NCBI GenBank assembly: GCA_963580455.1
Contig: OY756957.1
Coordinates: 22,671,001-22,735,000 of the forward strand
Source: Euonymus europaeus
Lineage: Eukaryota > Streptophyta > Magnoliopsida > Celastrales > Celastraceae
Direction: 5' to 3'
DNA length: 64,000 nt
Shown: piece after piece, positions 59,439-64,000 of the stretch
Layout: every line of letters begins with the position of its first letter
Position numbering within the stretch: the stretch's first letter is position 1
Notes under the pieces: model-generated
Databases searched by the model: none
The model's input: the letters and a program-made list of their open reading frames with translations, nothing else
What the model was told of the DNA's origin: nothing
Program-made: the position numbers and the translations under genes

Positions 59439-60640
59439 GTTACAAACTTTCCTTCATTGCAAAGAATTTGAATCCCATCCAAGATTCAAGATGCCACTCT
59501 AAAACAGAAATAACGGCTTGAATCAGTAACATAAAGGCAAAAAGTAAAGCAGTAAAATTCAATGCATCATCATAATGTCATTTTGAATTTCCAAAAATAT
59601 AGCAATGACATTTCTGGTAAAAAAACCCCACTACTATAACAATGAAGATGTATAGAGTAAAAGAAAGAAGAAGTATAAGCTTCGCTTGTTTTCAAGCAAC
59701 TAGCAAAATTAGGGAGCCATATAGTAAATTGGCTCAACCCTGCAGACCCACAAAGTCACAATTACGTTCAAAACACTGAAGACTCGAGAAGAAGTAAGAA
59801 TCTTTTTGTACATAGATTTGCAAGTTACATGCTTCTAAGGTCCACAATTTGAACATGCTACACCTGACAAGAGATATCACCCACTAACCAGATAGAACGA
59901 GAAAAAAGTACAGTAGGTACCAATAGAGCTTGAAGTTTAGGGCTTCCTAGATCTAATAAAACTATCCAAGATACTACAGAACTTACAACCCGAGATTCCT
60001 ATTTCTGATTGAAATACAATAAAATAACATTTGAATGGTAATTCAGATCTGAGAACTCACTTGGCTTCATATCTCGAACTGGGTATCATAGATTCAATCT
60101 TTTGGCACCATGTACATCAATCCACTCCGTCAAACTTCTAAAAAATATTTTCGATGAAGGAATTCAAATTTCACGGAATCCAAATCATTTTGAGTCGTCC
60201 ACAATCAATAAAATGAACGTAACCAACCTGCAGAGGATCCAGAAAAGAGACTTAAGGACGCATAATTACCGAATAAAAAACACATATTTAAGCCATCGCT
60301 TATTCTTCAATCGCTCGAGAGTACTGAAAATGCAATAAAGAGAAAGGGTGATTGAGGGATACCACTAGTCGCTCTCTCTGTTTGGAACTGGAAGTAATTG
60401 ATGTTTACAACTTGAAGATATATTTTTCAATTCATATGATAGAGACCCAGTTTGAAGAGAAGCAAGACAAAGGTTGAAGATTTGGTGACAAGCTAAATTT
60501 TTGGTAACCTTCCCAATGAATAAAATATAAATCGCAAAACAGAAGTAGCTGTCTCTTTTGCTTTCACACTCTCACTCACTCCTGTCGTTGTCTACCAAAA
60601 AACCTGTCTTGACTCTCTTTATATAACTATCTGTTACTGT
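59439..60640 (-). promoter_or_regulatory. 5' UTR and promoter of the TNP gene
   Basis: A minus-strand TATA-like box, GTTATATAAAG, lies at 60627-60617, followed by CT/GA-rich sequence where transcription could start. A good acceptor (TTCTGTTTTAG) at 59499-59500 suggests a 5'-UTR intron, which would account for the 1.1 kb between the TATA box and the ATG. The donor was not fixed. No other gene is visible. Confidence 0.5.
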
Positions 60641-62733
60641 GTCTGAGGGGATTGGTCCGCAAGAACAGGATCGCCGTCGAAGAAAGAAGGGCTCTCAAAA
60701 AGGTCTGATCTGACAAACACGACCCGCGTCCCAGCCCGCTCGGTCTCATCCCTCTACCATCCCAACTTTAAACCATTAGATTGTTATAATTAATCGTAGT
60801 CATTCATTAAGCATATCTCTAATTAAATCAATTGATTGATATTAGTAAATAAAAATAATATAAAATTTTTATTATACTCTCATACCCTCAATGTCATTGG
60901 CTAGCATAGTGTTCTACTGATTGTTTTATTTTATGTTTAGGGTTTAGGATACTATAATTAGTGAACAATTGAAGTCCTACACAAGGTTATTCTTTTTATG
61001 GATTGAAAGCTCATACAGTTTAAAATATGCTACTGTTTAAGAGAATGATGTATGTTTTGTTGCTGTTGTTTGAGAATTCAATGATGACTAAGAAACAAAA
61101 GATCGTATACGCACGCACACGATTCCAATTCCCAAGATTCTCCAATACCAAAAAACAGTAAGACAAAGAAAAATGTGAGTCAAAACGTTATGTTCTATAA
61201 TCCACTGCGTATCATCTAAAGATTTTGATTTTGGAAGTTGGAACACAGTATTTCGATTATGTATGATCGCCATGTCAAGGTTAGACCTTTGTTTTCTAAC
61301 TACTTGTGTTATTATACCAATTGTAGGGTTTAAACTATTGACATTGTGGAGTTTTTAGATTTGGTAGTTTGCTTTTGTTATCCTTGTAGATAGAAAGAAG
61401 AAAATAATCAACTTCAACATCATTTATTTATAAGGTATTTAGTCTTTGTCTGGAGAATTCCCTTTTGGCCTTAACGTTTTTAAAACTTGTTAAACATACT
61501 TGCGAAATTAACACAGAAACAGTAATCACTTTGTTCAACATACTTGTTGCATTTGTTGTTTCACAGATATCCTACACCATTTACCTTAAAACCTGCTCGG
61601 TTACTATTTCTATCCCTAGAAACACATAAAATAGTAGTGCAGGAAGGTCGAAATAAACACAAATTGAGAAATTCAAAAGAATTAACCAAACCAAGCCACT
61701 GGAAAGTCCACATGAGTTTCACAAAGATAGAAGACAAAGAATCAAAGGACGAAATGTCAAAAAAAAAAGCTAAAACAAAAGCTAAGTAGAGTAGGAATAG
61801 TACCTTTCAAGGTATATGGAAGGTTTTAAATGCAAGTTTGGAAACGAGAAGGATCGAAATCTCTAATTTGGATGAAAGTCTAAGCTTATTTGATCTTAAT
61901 TCTTAATTTTGAGAAATGAGTGATATCTAATTTTGTTTATCTGATTATTTTTAGGGATTTAAATGTCGTGAACGTATACTTACTGTTAAACCCAAGTGTC
62001 ATTAAACTCATGCTAGTAATTTCCTCTTCGTATGTATACACATGCAAGCGAAAGCTGAACTTACCCTACCAATCTCTTCACAACTGTAAAAAATCAAAAA
62101 TGGAGAAAAACACACGATGGATTTTTGGGTTTGTAATTCATGGTTTTACGCTCTCGATTCCAATGGATTTGTCAATTATCTAAGTTCATATATGCTTAAT
62201 TACTATATTATGTACAGTGAGTCATCATATTTAATTCTCAATTATAATTTATAAATAAAGCTAAACTTGGTATCATTTTTCTTAATATTTGCACATTTTA
62301 TAATCAAATTAAAACTAGAAAGAAAAATTTTAAATTTTTTCGCAATTTTAACATGTATTGTTGTTCAAATATGGAAGATGAACACAAAAAAGTGCCACTT
62401 TATTTTGAGCGAGAAGGGAAAATAATTCCCAAATGAGTGCAAATTATGGAGAGACGAAATCTAATAACAATAATGGCACTTAAAAACAGGCTACATTAGT
62501 GGCAAAGACTACAAGTTGATCACCTGTTTCTTTTTATGCAAAATGGTATTTAGTTTGAACTTTGCTTCTCTCCATTGACAAGGACATTTTTTTTCTTTGG
62601 TGCAAGTGTTCGAGCAACAGTATTTTGAACATCATATATGTTATCAGTATAAATTAAACTAAATAATCACAGCCTATACTTTTTAAATTGATTATCAAAC
62701 CAAGTCTTACATATTATTTTACCAGCGCCGTTT
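60641..62733. other. AT-rich spacer without a supported feature
   Basis: Short frames only. A Lys-rich frame on + near 61544-61789 shows no domain and is probably chance. No terminal repeats or retroelement signatures were recognised. Confidence 0.4.
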
Positions 62734-63070
62734 TATATCTCATGGGGTTATATCCCATGGGATCCCATAATTTATTTCATTGTATAATACAATGGAATAA
62801 CAAATTTTATTACAGTGAAATGTGTACTATTACAATGGAATACGTTATTTCACTGTGCTAGAATTTGTTATTCCATTGTGATAATACAATGAAATAACGT
62901 ATGAAATATTTCATTGTAATAATACAATGAAAAAACAGATTCTAGTACAGTGGAATATGTATTATTACAATGGAATACGTTATTTCATTGTAATAAAATC
63001 TGTTATTCCATTGTAATAATACAATGGATTAAAATATGGGATCCCATGGGATACAACCCCATGAGATATA
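62734..63070. mobile_element. Palindromic MITE with nested short palindromes
   Basis: The left arm TATATCTCATGGGGTTATAT and the inverted right arm TATATCTCATGGGGTTGTAT match at 19 of 20 bases. Both continue through CCCATGGGATCCCATA, itself a palindrome-rich string. The interior consists of repeated CATTGTAATAATACAATG-type palindromes (at least five) separated by short spacers. The whole 337-bp unit can fold on itself. Confidence 0.8.
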
Positions 63071-63163
63071 TATCATTTTCCTTATTTTACCTAAACACAA
63101 CAATTGTTGTTGGGGTTGTGTGTGTGATACACACTGTCTGCTCTCCCAATAAATCATTGGTGA

Positions 63164-63185
63164 AATATATATATATATATATATA
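63164..63185. repeat. (AT)n microsatellite
   Basis: A perfect AT run of about 22 bases. It is followed by two short repeats of GCATGC/GGGATCC-type sequence (63197-63240). Confidence 0.95.
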
Positions 63186-63344
63186 ATAGTTTTTACATGC
63201 GGGATCCCACAAACATTTTTTGCATGCAGGATCCCGCTTTTCACCGTTGGATGTGACATACATTTAAAAAAAAAATTTGTTTTGTTCTCTCTATCTAATG
63301 TTGTTCCTCTCTTCTCCCGTCAATCTCAATTCACGACATCTCCT

Positions 63345-63580
63345 CTTCTCCGCCTCCGACGGTGACCATCATCTTCTCTTCACCCCGCGTCACTCACAGT
63401 CTTGGGTTCCTCTCTCTCCGCCCCCACGGTAATAGCTCCGCCTCCAACGATGACCAGCATCAGCTTTTCACCTCGATCCCTGCTTCACGCACCAGAGACA
63501 CTAACAGCTCCTCGACGGTGACCAGCATATTCTCTTCACCTCGCTCTCTACTTCGGTCATTAGAGACGTATCTCGTTCAC
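63345..63580. repeat. GC-rich minisatellite, three imperfect units
   Basis: Three units of about 70-80 bp start near 63347, 63435 and 63505. Each has a 'ctccgcctcc.acggtgaccagcatc' core followed by 'cttcacctcgctccct'. The plus frame 63362-63586 stays open across them, but no protein domain is visible and no splice context supports an exon. Confidence 0.6.
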
Positions 63581-63586
63581 CATTAA

Positions 63587-64000
63587 AATAGAGGTAGCTA
63601 TTTTGTATCTTTTCAGCCCTGATTCTGTTGTAATTCTTCTATTAAAAAATCAAGAGCCGTAAAATCTCACAATAATAGGCAAAGGCCTTTGACTCAACAT
63701 AATGTCCAATTTACATCATATGTATTGAGTTTGTTCTATCCTTAATATGCACTGGTCGATTGGTTGTTGGAGAATGACAATAAATGGTTTGACACAAAGA
63801 GGAGATTGTCTCGATAATTACTCTGCCTTCTTGCTCTTGAAAACATAATGTAGTGCCTTAAGCCAACCTTACATATTTAATATTGTAATAACATCAGAAA
63901 TTGGACTTTACTCATGGGCATAATCATTTTGTGATATAATTGCAGTATAAGTTGTATACTTGTATGTTCATTAGATGTAACTGGTAAGTTGTTTATGTAA
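63587..64000. other. Right-edge spacer without a supported feature
   Basis: AT-rich sequence up to the end of the window. No frame, terminal repeat or RNA gene was recognised. Confidence 0.4.

Noticed and set aside
61544..61789. Lys-rich 81-codon plus-strand frame as a small gene
   Set aside because: It has no domain, no splice or promoter context, and its composition follows the A-rich local sequence.
62734..63070. A CRISPR array, suggested by regular short palindromic repeats
   Set aside because: The repeats are inside a transposon-like inverted repeat in plant nuclear DNA, spacers are not unique, and there are no cas genes.

Overview
The window is nuclear DNA of a flowering plant, almost certainly a eudicot. 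It has long AT-rich spacers, GT..AG introns, and plant-only transposon families: CACTA/En-Spm, Helitron, Ty3/gypsy and Ty1/copia elements, hAT and palindromic MITEs, and an Au-type SINE. Its host genes are typical of land plants. No species marker was recognised. There are no prokaryotic operons, CRISPR arrays, rRNAs or convincing tRNAs.

Three host genes look intact. (1) A 15-exon beta-adaptin large-subunit gene lies on + at 14196-29942 (904 codons before the stop, every splice phase checked). (2) A 6-exon ubiquitin-conjugating E2 gene of the UBC4/5/6 group lies on + at 41555-45279 (183 aa, Cys85). (3) A single-exon TIR-NB-ARC-like gene of the conserved non-LRR TNP/XTNX type lies on - at 56439-59438 (999 aa). 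They act in clathrin/AP vesicle traffic, ubiquitin transfer and probable TIR-type signalling; I see no sign that they form one pathway. From memory, the beta-adaptin and TNP genes are near neighbours in Arabidopsis (AT4G23460 and AT4G23440), so the pair may be an old syntenic block now spread apart by transposons.

Layout: about 1.9-14.0 kb is a probable Helitron (minus strand; degraded PIF1-like helicase at 2.05-2.65 kb; 5' end at 13979). A nearly complete 9.27-kb CACTA transposon (4124-13389) sits inside it, within an 80-bp tandem repeat. The CACTA carries a TNPD-type gene with one frameshift and a TNPA-type gene with one nonsense codon. The Helitron ends 216 bp before the adaptin start codon. 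Intron 4 of the adaptin gene (16883-25510) is swollen by an antisense, rearranged Athila-like LTR retrotransposon (17742-25376). About 30.4-40.1 kb is a graveyard of copia gag, gypsy gag, gypsy pol, a plant-mobile-domain pseudogene and a copia RT scrap. It is followed by a clean hAT MITE with an 8-bp target duplication (40321-40919). The E2 gene carries an Au-like SINE in its last intron. From 45986 to about 53390 lies a Ty3/gypsy chromovirus with both LTRs and a C-terminal chromodomain; its reverse transcriptase is split by a 1.76-kb insertion flanked by 270-bp direct duplications. The right end holds the TNP gene, its upstream region, a palindromic MITE and a short GC-rich minisatellite.

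I did not find a convincing undescribed biological system. The points most worth a second look are the TNP gene, the inverted duplication inside the adaptin intron, the nested Helitron/CACTA with its self-documenting empty site, the tandem intron duplication in TNPA, and the large duplication around the insertion in the chromovirus.
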